Shown: positions 21,815 through 32,379 of the stretch, piece by piece
Position numbering within the stretch: position 1 is the stretch's first letter
How the letters are laid out: the number at the start of each line of letters is the position of its first letter
Origin: Schistocerca nitens
Lineage: Eukaryota; Arthropoda; Insecta; Orthoptera; Acrididae
NCBI RefSeq assembly: GCF_023898315.1
Contig: NC_064619.1
Span: 303,218,150-303,282,149, forward strand
Direction: 5' to 3'
DNA length: 64,000 nucleotides
Made by a program: the position numbers and the translations under genes
The notes under the pieces: generated by a model
Database searches by the model: none
The model's input: only the letters and a program-made list of their open reading frames with translations
Told to the model about the DNA's origin: nothing

Positions 21815-22559
21815 ACCAATTCTTGTGACACTGGATAGTCTTTGACTTTTACCTACCTGTGCTGTCTCTCTGATCCCCTAGCCAGGAGTAAGGTTGGCAC
21901 TACTATACTACAGAACTACTTCCCAACAAAGATTTGGCCACGCTTTACGGGAAGGTGTGAGGAGGATTAGGAAAGTTCATGTGCAGATTCACATCCACGT
22001 ACAAGAAATGCATAATACACGACATATATAAATACGTATTATGAAGCCTGACACATTTCTTTCCACCCGTCCACATGGTTTCTGTTGCACCCGCGGCCGG
22101 CCGCGTCGTGTAATAAAATTGGCTGCGGAGCCGCCTCTGTTTCTATTTCCCGGTGCGAGCGAGCAGCGAAACCTGCTGCTTATAGAGCGGAAACTACTGT
22201 ACCGTTTCGTCACCCCATGCGTGGATGGAAAGAAATGATCCGGAATGTTCTTCTCATGGGAGGACAATTCTGGTCCATTTCTTTTACCAGTCCTATGTTC
22301 TAAGCTTACGTAACAGAAAAATGGAAACAATTGCAAACAGTAGTTTGTGCTATAGAAAAGGATAAAAAGAATTGCAACGTCCTGCTGTCTGGCATGAATG
22401 AATATTCCCGCTATGAGCGGATCAAATATGCGGCAACTTGGCATAAGGCGATGGCATTTAAACGACATAGCAAGTGAATAACTTAGGAAATGTCTAAATT
22501 AACCTCCTAGGCAAGCAAGTGATGACCATTCAAAATCATTCATTTCGTGATGAAAATTT

Positions 22560-22790
22560 AAGTTAAAATGAACCACAGAAATGTCATTTGTAAAATCAGA
22601 TGGTGCTGCCAAGCACATGTAAAATTCTAAGTGAGAAGTGCAAGATCAACAAACAAATCCAATAATGCTAAAATAATTAACGAGAGAATTTACATTAAGA
22701 TGAGCCAAAGAAATGTCATTTGCAAAATCAAATGATGTTGACATACACTAAAAACCTGAGTGAAAAGTGCAAAATTAACAAATAAATTAG
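22560..22790. repeat. Diverged tandem duplication, period about 131 bp
   Basis: ACAGAAATGTCATTTGTAAA (from 22575) recurs as AAAGAAATGTCATTTGCAAA about 131 bp later. Matching flanks (GTGAGAAGTGCAAGATCAAC and GTGAAAAGTGCAAAATTAAC) follow each. Two copies, about 85-90% alike. Confidence 0.7.
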
Positions 22791-24114
22791 GCATAAAATT
22801 CAGTGGGCGCCCGTTTTACACTAAGGGCAAAACAAAGCAAAATATTGTTATGGAACAACACAATACTATACCACATCAAGACGTCCGTGTCTTAGCAATC
22901 AATTATCAAAGGATTTCTCAAACACACCTTAAAGACTACTAATTTTACTTATCTAGCTATAATGTAAGTGCAAAACTAAAAAATTCATGTGAAATATCAA
23001 GTTATTCGTGAAAATTGTACTTCTATAATGGAGACAAAAGTTTTTTTCCAGGTAATATCACAAACATCACGAAATAGAAGAACACCTTTCAATAAAGTTA
23101 TGTTCATTAAATCCTTACCAACATGGACGTGTGCAGACACACATCAACAAATTACAATAGAACTATTCTAATTCACAAAAAGGAACATCAAGAAACGATG
23201 ACAATTATAAGAACCCAAGTAAAATCAAATGTTCCTTTATTACACAAACAAAGACAAAAGCCTCTAAACTATATGGGACAACGCCCACATTGTGCACGTC
23301 ACAACTAAGTTCATAACCTAGATACACAAAGAAAATAACACTAAAGTTATCTGCAATGGTAAAAACACTGTGCATAGTACAGAAACAACAACAAAAGACA
23401 CATACTTCAGCTACATATTAAAATTAAAGAACCACTAACCTAACCTGTTGACAGATTCCAAATGAACATGATAAAAAACGTCAACAAAAAACTTCAAGTG
23501 AACTATCATAAAGATAAATTATCCAAATACAACACTGTGCCACATAGCACTAAAACAAACGTAAAAAATAGTGGCAAACATTAGAACAGCCAAAAGTTGT
23601 TACAAAAATCGATGAACCTGAAAATAAACACAAAATGCACTTTGCCTACTTTCATATAGTCACACGCCAATCGACAATGTACCACAGCCTAGGCGCGATG
23701 GGGAGGGCATTCTTCCAAAGATACTTGGAGGACAACCTAACTTCACATCCAAGTGCCGGTGACTCCATATGCCGTCTGTTTATGTGATCATGTACCTCGC
23801 GAAACACGACATAACAGCATGGCCCACTCCTCTTACATCTGTTCATCAGCTCTGCCACCTGTGCCTATCACCAACCAGATTATGTCTGAACAAAACTCCT
23901 CAGTTAACCTTTGTCAGTAAACTTTCAATATTACTTTGAGCTGAGCTATGGATCACCGATAAACTAGGTGAGTTCATCATGCTCTACTTTTTCACTTGGT
24001 CATCACAATCGCGTTGCCTGAGAGATCATTTCTTCCTTTGTCGAACCATTCACAATGGCGCCTGTCTCAGTCCTTCTTTACTTTATGCCTACTTAGCGAT
24101 CCACAGAGTAAATA

Positions 24115-25536
24115 CACTCCTGGAAATTGAAATAAGAACACCGTGAATTCATTGTCCCAGGAAGGGGAAACTTTATTGACACATTCCTGGGGTCAGATAC
24201 ATCACATGATCACACTGACAGAACCACAGGCACATAGACACAGGCAACAGAGCATGCACAATGTCGGCACTAGTACAGTGTATATCCACCTTTCGCAGCA
24301 ATGCAGGCTGCTATTCTCCCATGGAGACGATCGTAGAGATGCTGGATGTAGTCCTGTGGAACGGCTTGCCATGCCATTTCCACCTGGCGCCTCAGTTGGA
24401 CCAGCGTTCGTGCTGGACGTGCAGACCGCGTGAGACGACGCTTCATCCAGTCCCAAACATGCTCAATGGGGGACAGATCCGGAGATCTTGCTGGCCAGGG
24501 TAGTTGACGTACACCTTCTAGAGCACGTTGGGTGGCACGGGATACATGCGGACGTGCATTGTCCTGTTGGAACAGCAAGTTCCCTTGCCGGTCTAGGAAT
24601 GGTAGAACGATGGGTTCGATGACGGTTTGGATGTACCGTGCACTATTCAGTGTCCCCTCGACGATCACCAGTGGTGTACGGCCAGTGTAGGAGATCGCTC
24701 CACACACCATGATGGCGGGTGTTGGCCCTGTGTGCCTCGGTCGTATGCAGTCCTGATTGTGGCGCTCACCTGCACGGCGCCAAACACGCATACGACCATC
24801 ATTGGCACCAAGGCAGAAGCGACTCTCATCGCTGAAGACGACACGTCTCCATTCGTCCCTCCATTCGCGCCTGTCGCGACACCACTGGAGGCGGGCTGCA
24901 CGATGTTGGGGCGTGAGCGGAAGACGGCCTAACGGTGTGCGGGACCGTAGCCCAGCTTCATGGAGACGGTTGCGAATGGTCCTCGCCGATACCCCAGGAG
25001 CAACAGTGTACCTAATTTGCTGGGAAGTGGCGGTGCGGTCCCCTACGGCACTGCGTAGGATCCTACGGTCTTGGCGTGCATCCGTGCGTCGCTGCGGTCC
25101 GGTCCCAGGTCGACGGGCACGTGCACCTTCCGCCGACCACTGGCGACAACATCGATGTACTGTGGAGACCTCGCGCCCCACGTGTTGAGCAATTCGGCGG
25201 TACGTCCACCCGGCCTCCCGCATGCCCACTATACGCCCTCGCTCAAAGTCCGTCAACTGCACATACGGTTCACGTCCACGCTGTCGCGGCATGCTACCAG
25301 TGTTAAAGACTGCGATGGAGCTCCGTATGCCACGGCAAACTGGCTGACACTGACGGCGGCGGTGCACAAATGCTGCGCAGCTAGCGCCATTCGACGGCCA
25401 ACACCGCGGTTCCTGGTGTGTCCGCTGTGCCGTGCGTGTGATCATTGCTTGTACAGCCCTCTCGCAGTGTCCGGAGCAAGTATGGTGGGTCTGACACACC
25501 GGTGTCAATGTGTTCTTTTTTCCATTTCCAGGAGTG
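24115..25536 (-). mobile_element. Tc1-like transposon, copy B, 1422 bp, complete
   Basis: Same ends as copy A, flanked by TA at 24113-24114 and 25537-25538, identical length, one intact transposase gene. Near-identity of two copies 8.4 kb apart with different surroundings, one of them coding-intact, indicates recent transposition of this family. Confidence 0.97.
24270..25292 (-). CDS. Tc1-like transposase, 340 aa, intact
   Basis: Catalyses cut-and-paste transposition by binding the inverted ends. The start MPRQRGREPYVQLTDFERGR at 25292 is the family start; the frame is open a further 94 codons upstream across the terminal sequence, but that part is non-coding in style. An N-terminal paired-like HTH covers about residues 13-60 (GRIVGMREAGWTYRRIAQHV), a second HTH about 85-125. 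The basic linker RRPGTGPQRRTD matches the GRPR-type motif of the family. Catalytic residues seen: D in FSDESRF, D in FQQDNARPH, E in SPDLSPIEHVWD. The last two are separated by 32 residues rather than the usual 34 of Tc1. The C-terminus ends KGGYTLY. All key residues are present, so it is likely functional. The GC-rich, CpG-containing codon use contrasts with its surroundings. Confidence 0.93.
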   Translation of the reverse strand: MPRQRGREPYVQLTDFERGRIVGMREAGWTYRRIAQHVGREVSTVHRCCRQWSAEGARARRPGTGPQRRTDARQDRRILRSAVGDRTATSQQIRYTVAPGVSARTIRNRLHEAGLRSRTPLGRLPLTPQHRAARLQWCRDRREWRDEWRRVVFSDESRFCLGANDGRMRVWRRAGERHNQDCIRPRHTGPTPAIMVCGAISYTGRTPLVIVEGTLNSARYIQTVIEPIVLPFLDRQGNLLFQQDNARPHVSRATQRALEGVRQLPWPARSPDLSPIEHVWDWMKRRLTRSARPARTLVQLRRQVEMAWQAVPQDYIQHLYDRLHGRIAACIAAKGGYTLY

Positions 25537-25820
25537 TAATTGTTCGTAGGTACCTTAGTCTTGGCAGCAATCATATCTCGTAAACAGTTCCTTTCTCTCC
25601 TTCTTCACGACAGAGCAGTTTGAAACACATCATCATTCATCAGTCCCATAATGTCTCGACGACAACTATAATGATGACAGGGAGGGCTGCCCGAGACCAG
25701 GGTGACAGTCATCCGGTCGTCATTCCCCGCTGCATATAGGTGCTTCAGCGCCATAGTCTGCTGCTTCACCCCAGGGGTTACTCAACTCAAGGCGAGCGGT
25801 GTCCGCCGATGCTTGTCGTG

Positions 25821-25973
25821 GGGGTGTGTCTGATGACACAGCTGTTGACTGGCGCGCCGTGGCCAGCCCGCTCAGCTGGGGCGAGAGACGTCAGCAGCGG
25901 CTACCTGTGATGCCGGCTGTGGGGCGTGTCTGATGACGCAGTTGTCGGCTAGCGCGGCGTGGCCCCCTCAGAC
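25821..25973. repeat. Tandem repeat of about 100 bp into which the P-like element inserted
   Basis: GGGGTGTGTCTGATGACACA at 25821 recurs as GGGGCGTGTCTGATGACGCA at 25921, exactly 100 bp later. The second unit is interrupted at 25973 by the P-like transposon and resumes at 34417: GGCTCAGCTGGGGTGAGTGA near 34426 matches CGCTCAGCTGGGGCGAGAGA of unit 1 near 25870. Unit 1 therefore serves as a reference for the uninterrupted site. Confidence 0.85.
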
Positions 25974-26060
25974 CAACACCGACTCAAAGGACCCCGACTC
26001 AAAGGAAGGCCCGGGCGCTACGTCATCAGTCGTTAGTGACGTCACAACGGGTAGGCAAGC
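25974..26060 (+). repeat. Left terminal inverted repeat of the P-like element
   Basis: Starts CAACACCGACTCAAAGG, then a 15-bp partial repeat of itself (ACCCCGACTCAAAGG at 25991-26005) that the right end lacks, then AAGGCCCGGGCGCTACGTCA and GTGACGTCACAACGGGTAGG. It contains the palindrome TGACGTCA at 26037-26044, a CRE/ATF-type site that may help drive the transposase promoter 120 bp downstream. Confidence 0.88.
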
Positions 26061-26161
26061 CACATGGCGTACGATCGTGAGTGTTAGCTGTGCAGTGCCG
26101 TTCCTTTTGTGTAACTTATTGTGTGTTTTCCACTACAGCAGTTATAGTGAGAGTTTTCACC

Positions 26162-29100
26162 ATGGTGTACAAGGGCTGTGTTCCTCGCTGTAACGGGAAT
26201 TATCCAAATGGACCTAAGGTCCATGTGTTTTCGTTTCCTAACGACGAAAACCTTCGTCGTAAGTGGATTGCCGCCATTCACACGGATGCATTTTCACTAA
26301 GCAAGTATTCCAAAGTAAGTAAATCCGATAGCGTTCCATGTTTTCAGTTTTTATAGTTCTATATTCTTTATTTATACCTTTTGAAGACCTGTACGATATT
26401 GTACCCAGGCACCGCTACTGGTTTTCTGTCTTCAGTCTTATGTAGTAAACGAATTTTGACCGGTCAGTTCAGCAACTAGTATTCACACTTGAATAGACGA
26501 AATCGCGTTTTCTACATTATTTTTTATTTAATCGAAGGCACGATTTATTTGACCTGCATGGAGGCAAATACTGCTTTTCAGAGTAAAGATCATACAGTTA
26601 GCTGTGTTGTGACAATTCAGGTTGTAGAAAGATTTCCATTGAAAATAATTGTACGGTGTGTATAAGCTCTAACACAATGGAATTAGTCTTCAACTTCAGT
26701 CATTATTTTCGAAATTATTTTCAGGTATGTGAACTACACTTTCCAAAAGAGAATGTTCTGAAACATACAGAGTGCTTTGACGAGACAACTGGTCGGAAAA
26801 TAGTGGCTCCACTCTACACACCGCGACTTAGAGCTCAATCTGTGCCATCAATTTTTCCCAACTGTCCTCAATACCTGACAGTGGTACAGAATAAACGAGA
26901 AGACCCAGAGGCAAGAAGAATAAGATTGGACAACAGCGCTGTGTCTGCTGCAATATCTGAATCCTTGTGTACATATAAAATGTTTGAGGAAAGGAGAAGA
27001 TTCACAACATTTAGCGAACTTATGGACTGTTTGGAACGGGAAACATTTAGTGAATGTTGGACTGTGGTTAAGAAAAAGGAATGTGTGTTATTTGCTTTTA
27101 TTGACACTTCAAATTTTGTGCCATTTTTATCAGTGTCCGCTTGTATAACTTGTGATTTAGAGATAAGTGTTTTTAAAGAACAAACAGCCTTAAAAACTGT
27201 AGGGAGTCACATTTTTCCGAAAAAGATTCAGGATATTGGTCAAGTGAATAATATTTTGGAACTACTACTGTCCATAGGTGCTAATGTTCAAAGTACACAG
27301 GACAACATTAATATAATCTGTGATGTGTTGCAAAATGTTAGTAAAGTTACAGAAGGAAAAGAGAGAAGTACAGAATTTCTAATGGAACAAGTTAGGCTGT
27401 TGCCTGTAGCCCAAGAACGCTTGAGGTATTCTCCTGAATTTATTGTTTTTTGTGCCATATTATTTTCAATTTCCCCACATGCATATAGGTTTATGAGAAA
27501 GTCTCATTACATGTCTGTGCCACATCCTCGTACACTTCAGAAGATATGTTTAAAGTTTGGTGCAAGCCCTCAGAAGGAACAGGTGGAAGATAACTTTCTT
27601 GCTTATGTTAAACAGAAGTTTAGTTATTTAAGGACAGAGGACCATGTTGTCTCGTTAATGATAGATGAGATGCACATCAAACCATACTTGGACTATAAGG
27701 GAGGCAATATTTTAGGAACTGCATTCAATGGTACCACTGCAGCTAGCTCTGTATATGTTTTCATGATCCAGAGCCTTTTGTCTTCATTTAAAGAAGTTGT
27801 ACATATTCTTCCTGTAAACACTCTTCAGGCATGTGATCTTTTTACATATGTCAAAAATGTTATAACAGGCTTGCACAGTATTGGTTTTAAAGTGATTTGT
27901 GTTGCGACTGATAACAATTTCATAAACAGAAAATGTATGGCATATTTCTCAACACCACCAAAAAAGAGTGTGGTTTATCCCCATCCTTCAGACCCTCCTT
28001 CACCATTATTTTTTATCATTGATAGTGTGCATGTGTTGAAATGCATTCGGAACAATTGGATCAACCAGAAAGATGCCCAGCAGGTCCTCACATATCCCAA
28101 TTTTGAAAACATGGACAAAACTTTGGCATTAAAAGTTGCTTCATTTTCTACTCTGAAGAAACTCCATGCCTTGGAAAGTAAAACAATCATTAAGTACTCC
28201 TATGGCTTGTGTATGAAATCTCTCTGTCCATCAAATTTTGAAAGGCAGAATGTAAAATATGCATTAAATGTTTTCAATCCATATGTTGTACAGGGGCTTC
28301 TCACTTTAGGTGAGGAACACAACCTTTATGAATATCAGAGTACTGCAGATTTTATTACTTTAATTGAAAACTGGTGGTCAGTGGTGAATGTACAAACAAA
28401 ATACAAAGGTGAACGTTTGAAAAATTCACTTAAGCATCCACTGAATGTGACAGGAGATGAGGATAATTTCTTGTTTCTGAATAAGTTTTTGAACTGGCTA
28501 GATGTTTGGGACCAGATGGGGTTAAAGTACAACTGCCTTACACGAGACACCCACTGGGCACTATCAAACACCACTCATGGTCTAATTGAAATGGCCAAGT
28601 ACTGTATTAATGAACTTGGCTTCAAGTACTTTTTGCCAGGTAAAATACAGACAGATGCTCTTGAGGCAAGGTTTGGCAATTACAGAACATATGCAGGTTC
28701 ACAATACTTAGTATCACTGAGACAAGTCTTTGAAACTGAATGTAAGATAAGACTTCAACACCTCCTTCCATTGCAATCCAGTTTCTTTGGGAATATAACT
28801 CTCTTACAGATACTGATGAACATAATCTCCCTACATTTCCAGTTGATCTGGAAACCACTACTGGATCATCGATATCTACTGTTAGTGACACAATTCACAT
28901 TGAATATTCACCTACAGATGTGAAACAGGTGGAGAAACTGCTTCCTCTTCTTACATATTTATCTGGATATTGTACTCGGATTGCTCTAAAGAGACTTAAG
29001 TGTGAATTTTGTGCTTCAGTCATGGTTTTGGACAGGGGAGCATTGCCTGAAAACAGTGCTTGCAATAATACTTTAATAGCAGCTATGGACAGGGGAGGCC

Positions 29101-29420
29101 TGCTGTACCCACACTTGGATATGGTGAATGCTGTCATGTACAACTACATAACAGTACAGAAGCTAATTGAAAGTAGCAGGGAGACAGCATTCCTGAGACA
29201 CGGCAGTCAGAGAGAACTTGTAATTAATTTGACAACTAGCAGGGTAAACACATTAGGTTTCTTCCTACCACACTTCACTTGTAAAAAAGGAGACTGTAAA
29301 GATAGAGTACTAAGTGAGCTGTTACTTGTTTCTACAAATATTCTCCTCAATGATTATGTGAAAAAATTTAATGAATGTAGTAATGCTAAAAAGAAGAGGA
29401 AAGTACAGACATTAAGTTAA
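26162..29420 (+). CDS. P-element-like THAP transposase, 3 exons, 926 aa, intact
   Basis: Exons 26162-26314, 26725-28741 and 28810-29420. The start CACCATGG is a strong context. The first splice (AAA/GTAAGT, TTTTCAG/GTA) is phase 0 and completes a THAP zinc finger: C6-x3-C10-x42-C53-x2-H56, with VCELHF exactly at the exon joint. The second intron (28742-28809, GTAAG...TTACAG, 68 nt) joins the frames in phase 1. Without it the protein ends at 28923. After a variable part come RYSPEFIVFCAILFSISPHA and MSVPHPRTLQKI, typical of P/THAP9 transposases. Putative RNase-H-fold residues are D365 (MIDEMH), D447 (VATDNNFINRK) and E698 (ALEARFGNYR). The long D-E gap, with IDSVHVLKCIRNNW in it, fits the GTP-binding insertion of P transposase. 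The C-terminal 200 aa contains CEFC and CKKGDC and ends in a basic KKKRKVQ, a possible nuclear signal. AATAAA occurs at 29914 and 29971. Confidence 0.9.
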
Positions 29421-29782
29421 GAAATATATGGGCAGTTCCATAATTACGGGTGTTTCATGTACACACCTTAAAATCAGGAAAAATAATGTAATGAAAAATA
29501 TTTATTGAATTTAATATTGAAAACTTTTAAGGCTTACATTATATTTCATGTTAGAAATGTTGATACTGGAATTGTTTTATTGTTCTCCTGGTTATCAATC
29601 AAAAAATTAGTGTTACAGGTGTTACCAAAAGTAGACCTGGCCCCTGTTATGAGTTAGGGAATTCTCTAATTTCTGCATACTTGATGAAACTTTTATTCTT
29701 GTAAAACAACTGTTAAGAGGTATTCCCCCAAATTTTATTTTGAAATATAAATTTTTATTTTTTTGGACATCATAACTCAGTG

Positions 29783-29783
29783 T

Positions 29784-29846
<63 letters not shown>
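29783..29846. repeat. (AC)n(TA)n microsatellite
   Basis: About 7 AC units followed by some 24 TA units, 3' of the P-like transposase gene. Confidence 0.95.
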
Positions 29847-29847
<1 letters not shown>

Positions 29848-30160
29848 CTGTTACGGGTGTTACATTAAATGTTACGGGTGTTACATAGATGCATCAGATT
29901 TGATTCTTGGAGGAATAAATCTACCTATTACAATTGCATAACAAGGAAATTGGTATTGTAGTCTATTTGGAATAAAAGTATGTACTTAAGAAAACATATT
30001 TGAAGGATAAAGCTATTTATTACACAAAAAATTTTGTTACAGTTTTATAGTACAACTAGGCCAAGATATCCTTACTTACCTAACATTTACCTCATTTTGT
30101 AGGCCTAATAATTTTATGACAAAAATGCTTTCTTATTATTGATAGGTTTAAAAACTTCAT

Positions 30161-31246
30161 TTAATAATCTTTTTCAGCAACATCCAACTCAAAATTGAAC
30201 TCATAGTACAAATGGTAACCTTGTTGTTTGATTTCTGGTGTTGTTACCTTAGATAGTACTTGACTGAATTTCACAAAACAAACATCGGTTTCATCTAGTT
30301 TAAAAAGTGTTTTACTTTTTCCTACTGACTTCAGAAACAGTATTTTCACAACCTCCTCTTCATCAACCTCAATCTGGCAGATTCCCAAGTAACGGTATTG
30401 AATTTTGGATAGGGTTGGCTTCTTTTTGTCACTTGGAATGTCGACCAAGACAAATAACCCAAATTTTAAATCAGACTTTTCAATTTTATTAGTTAGGCTT
30501 AACTCACAAGCACTTCCAATATTGTCTTGTGATTCAGATAGTGAAACAGTCTCCTGATCAGAATTCAGAACTGCACACTTCATAGAAGTTTATGCATCTT
30601 TTTGCATGTAATGTTTTAATTTGGCCTCCACAGTAATAAATACTGACACCCTTGTCATTAATGACTCTACTGTTTTTGAAACCAGCAAATCAGTTGTGTT
30701 ATAAGGCTGAAAGTGATGGCAGCCCTGGATTTTGAGGAACTGCTTGTAAATTTTTCCACCTTTCATCCAAAATAGGAATGTTGTGCTCCACTGTTATCTT
30801 ACCAACCCATAGTGCCTTACTTTTAGAAAAATTCTTCAGAGTGTAGTCATAAAAGTCAATTGAGTTGTTAATAATAACTTTCCTAGATCTAACAACTTTC
30901 CTAGATCTAACAGCTGGCTCCTTTACCATGTGAACTGGCAAAAAAATTCCACTCAACTGTCAATCCAAAGTCTCTCTCAAAATAACATAGATTGGACAAA
31001 GTATATTTATTTTTGAACTCTTTTAACTTTAGGAAACGCTTTTTTAATCTCTGTTATAACAGTTTTAAGAAAAGTCCACACAGAATATATTCTGTGTCTA
31101 AGGTCGTTACTGATGACTGCATAGGATCTGACTTCATGGTTTGCAAACCAAATCCAGAAAGTGCAAATAGTTACTTGTGAATCCGCCCAGTGTGCACTCT
31201 GTACCTCATCTTGTGAAATTAAAGCATAATTCTCTGCAAAGTCCAT
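30161..31246 (-). pseudogene. Second gene inside the P-like element, broken; uncharacterised family
   Basis: Three minus-strand pieces in different frames run in family order. MDFAENYALISQDEVQSAHW with ISNDLRHR lies at 31246-31007. IDFYDYTLKNFSKSKALWVG followed by HHFQPYNTTDLLV lies at 30956-30600. FGLFVLVDIPSDKKKPTLSK with YRYLGICQIEVDEEEVVKIL and a C-terminal YHLYYEFNF lies at 30583-30161. I recognise this as a protein family found in many hemipteran and cnidarian annotations without assigned function (DFAENY..., a middle SDG and HGKG region, and a Tudor-like C-terminal part). The middle, some 100-130 residues, is missing. The opening Asp-containing strand suggests an RNase-H-like fold, which is inference. 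It is convergent to the transposase gene. Confidence 0.6.
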
Positions 31247-32379
31247 TTGAAGAGAGAGATTAGAAATCCTGATAATGTAGGCCTATTAATATATAAACAT
31301 AACACTGTGCAGAGAGATAAAAGTAAAAGACGTTGTTAAACATAGGCTCTTATGAATGACTAGAATTTGCCTCAATAAGCAGTTTACTGGGCCTATATAA
31401 AATTTAAAACTTGGGCTAGCAACATTGTTGTTCTTGGAAAAGTTAGAATGGAAAACATAAACTATATGTAATCTAAAGAATTTTGGGCTTAATTAACTTT
31501 TAGGAGAATGTCAGTTGAGTCATGTTGATGCCTTAATTAACTTTTATAATTTAGGTGTAGTGCTTCAACAAATGTATGCAGAGGAATAAAAATTTTAGTT
31601 TTCATGCTTAAAACTGTTTTCATATGTAATAAACATAGTTAAAAAACTTTTTTCATTCATAATAATACCCTTTGGTTATAATTTAAATATAGGGCCTAGG
31701 CCTACTAAAGATGAAGGTGGCATTAAACCTTCCAATTCAAGTTACGGGTGTTACGCATGTTTTAAGTAACACCCGAAACAAAAATTAGTAACACCGGTAA
31801 CAGCTATAAGAGTGTTAAATAAGATTTCAAAATGCCACGTAATGATATGATATTGAAAACATGTGCATAACCTCACTTTTACAGAAAGGTATTGTACAGA
31901 ACAAATTTACTAGATTAGAAATTAAACTTTTGTATCTTTTTTGTTATGGGTGTTACAAGCTGCATATATATTATAAAACTAACAAAATAAAGAAATCCAA
32001 TTAGCTTACCTCAACAAAAAGAATTATTATGAGCTATAACAACGTTGACTTCAATATTTTTTGCAACAATAGAACAATCAGCCATAGATAACACAACTAA
32101 TACTCATCTCGAAATAGCATAAAACATACCTCTCTGTGGTGCCATAGAGTAGTGCACTTTAAACACTTAGTGAAGGTAGAAATTTCATTTTTTCATAGTC
32201 ATGATTATTTTGCAATGAACAAATGTACTTTTAACTTGGCATTTTTAAGGTTATATTTGTAATATTGTCATTTTAATTTTTTTTGTCACTAAGTCTCTTT
32301 AACATGGAATGACCCATATGAATGTAATTGTAATTGTGTTATTATTATTAAAACAAAAGGAAATTGCATTAACTTTTTT

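Larger units (their letters stand above)
21514..24112. other. Spacer with a hairpin and a duplicated AT-rich block
   Basis: GC-rich to 22250 (with a perfect hairpin at 21770-21814), then A-rich, low-complexity sequence to 24110. No protein domain recognised. GGGCGCCCG near 22804 resembles a primer-binding site, but nothing else supports an LTR element. Confidence 0.4.
29444..31956. repeat. Eight dispersed copies of a 14-bp GTTAC-N4-GTTAC motif
   Basis: Consensus GTTACGGGTGTTAC: two GTTAC words in direct order, start to start 9 bp. Plus-strand copies are at 29443 (partial), 29612, 29850, 29871, 31741 and 31943; minus-strand copies at 31766 and 31788. They fall into two clusters, one at each side of the minus-strand gene at 30161-31246, and I saw none elsewhere in the window. 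The spacing is near one helical turn. Role unknown; internal transposase-binding sites or remnants of a small repeat are both possible. Confidence 0.8.

Noticed and set aside
22800-22815. GGGCGCCCG as an LTR-element primer site
   Set aside because: No retroelement domain or terminal repeat is visible nearby.
24757-25583. Long plus-strand frames across the Tc1-like copies (also 16336-17354)
   Set aside because: They are the antisense of the transposase gene, kept open by its GC-rich codon use.
26656-26724. Alternative start of the P-like transposase within the first intron
   Set aside because: The stretch before 26725 ends in a good splice acceptor, and joining to the exon at 26162 completes a THAP finger; the upstream codons have no family similarity.
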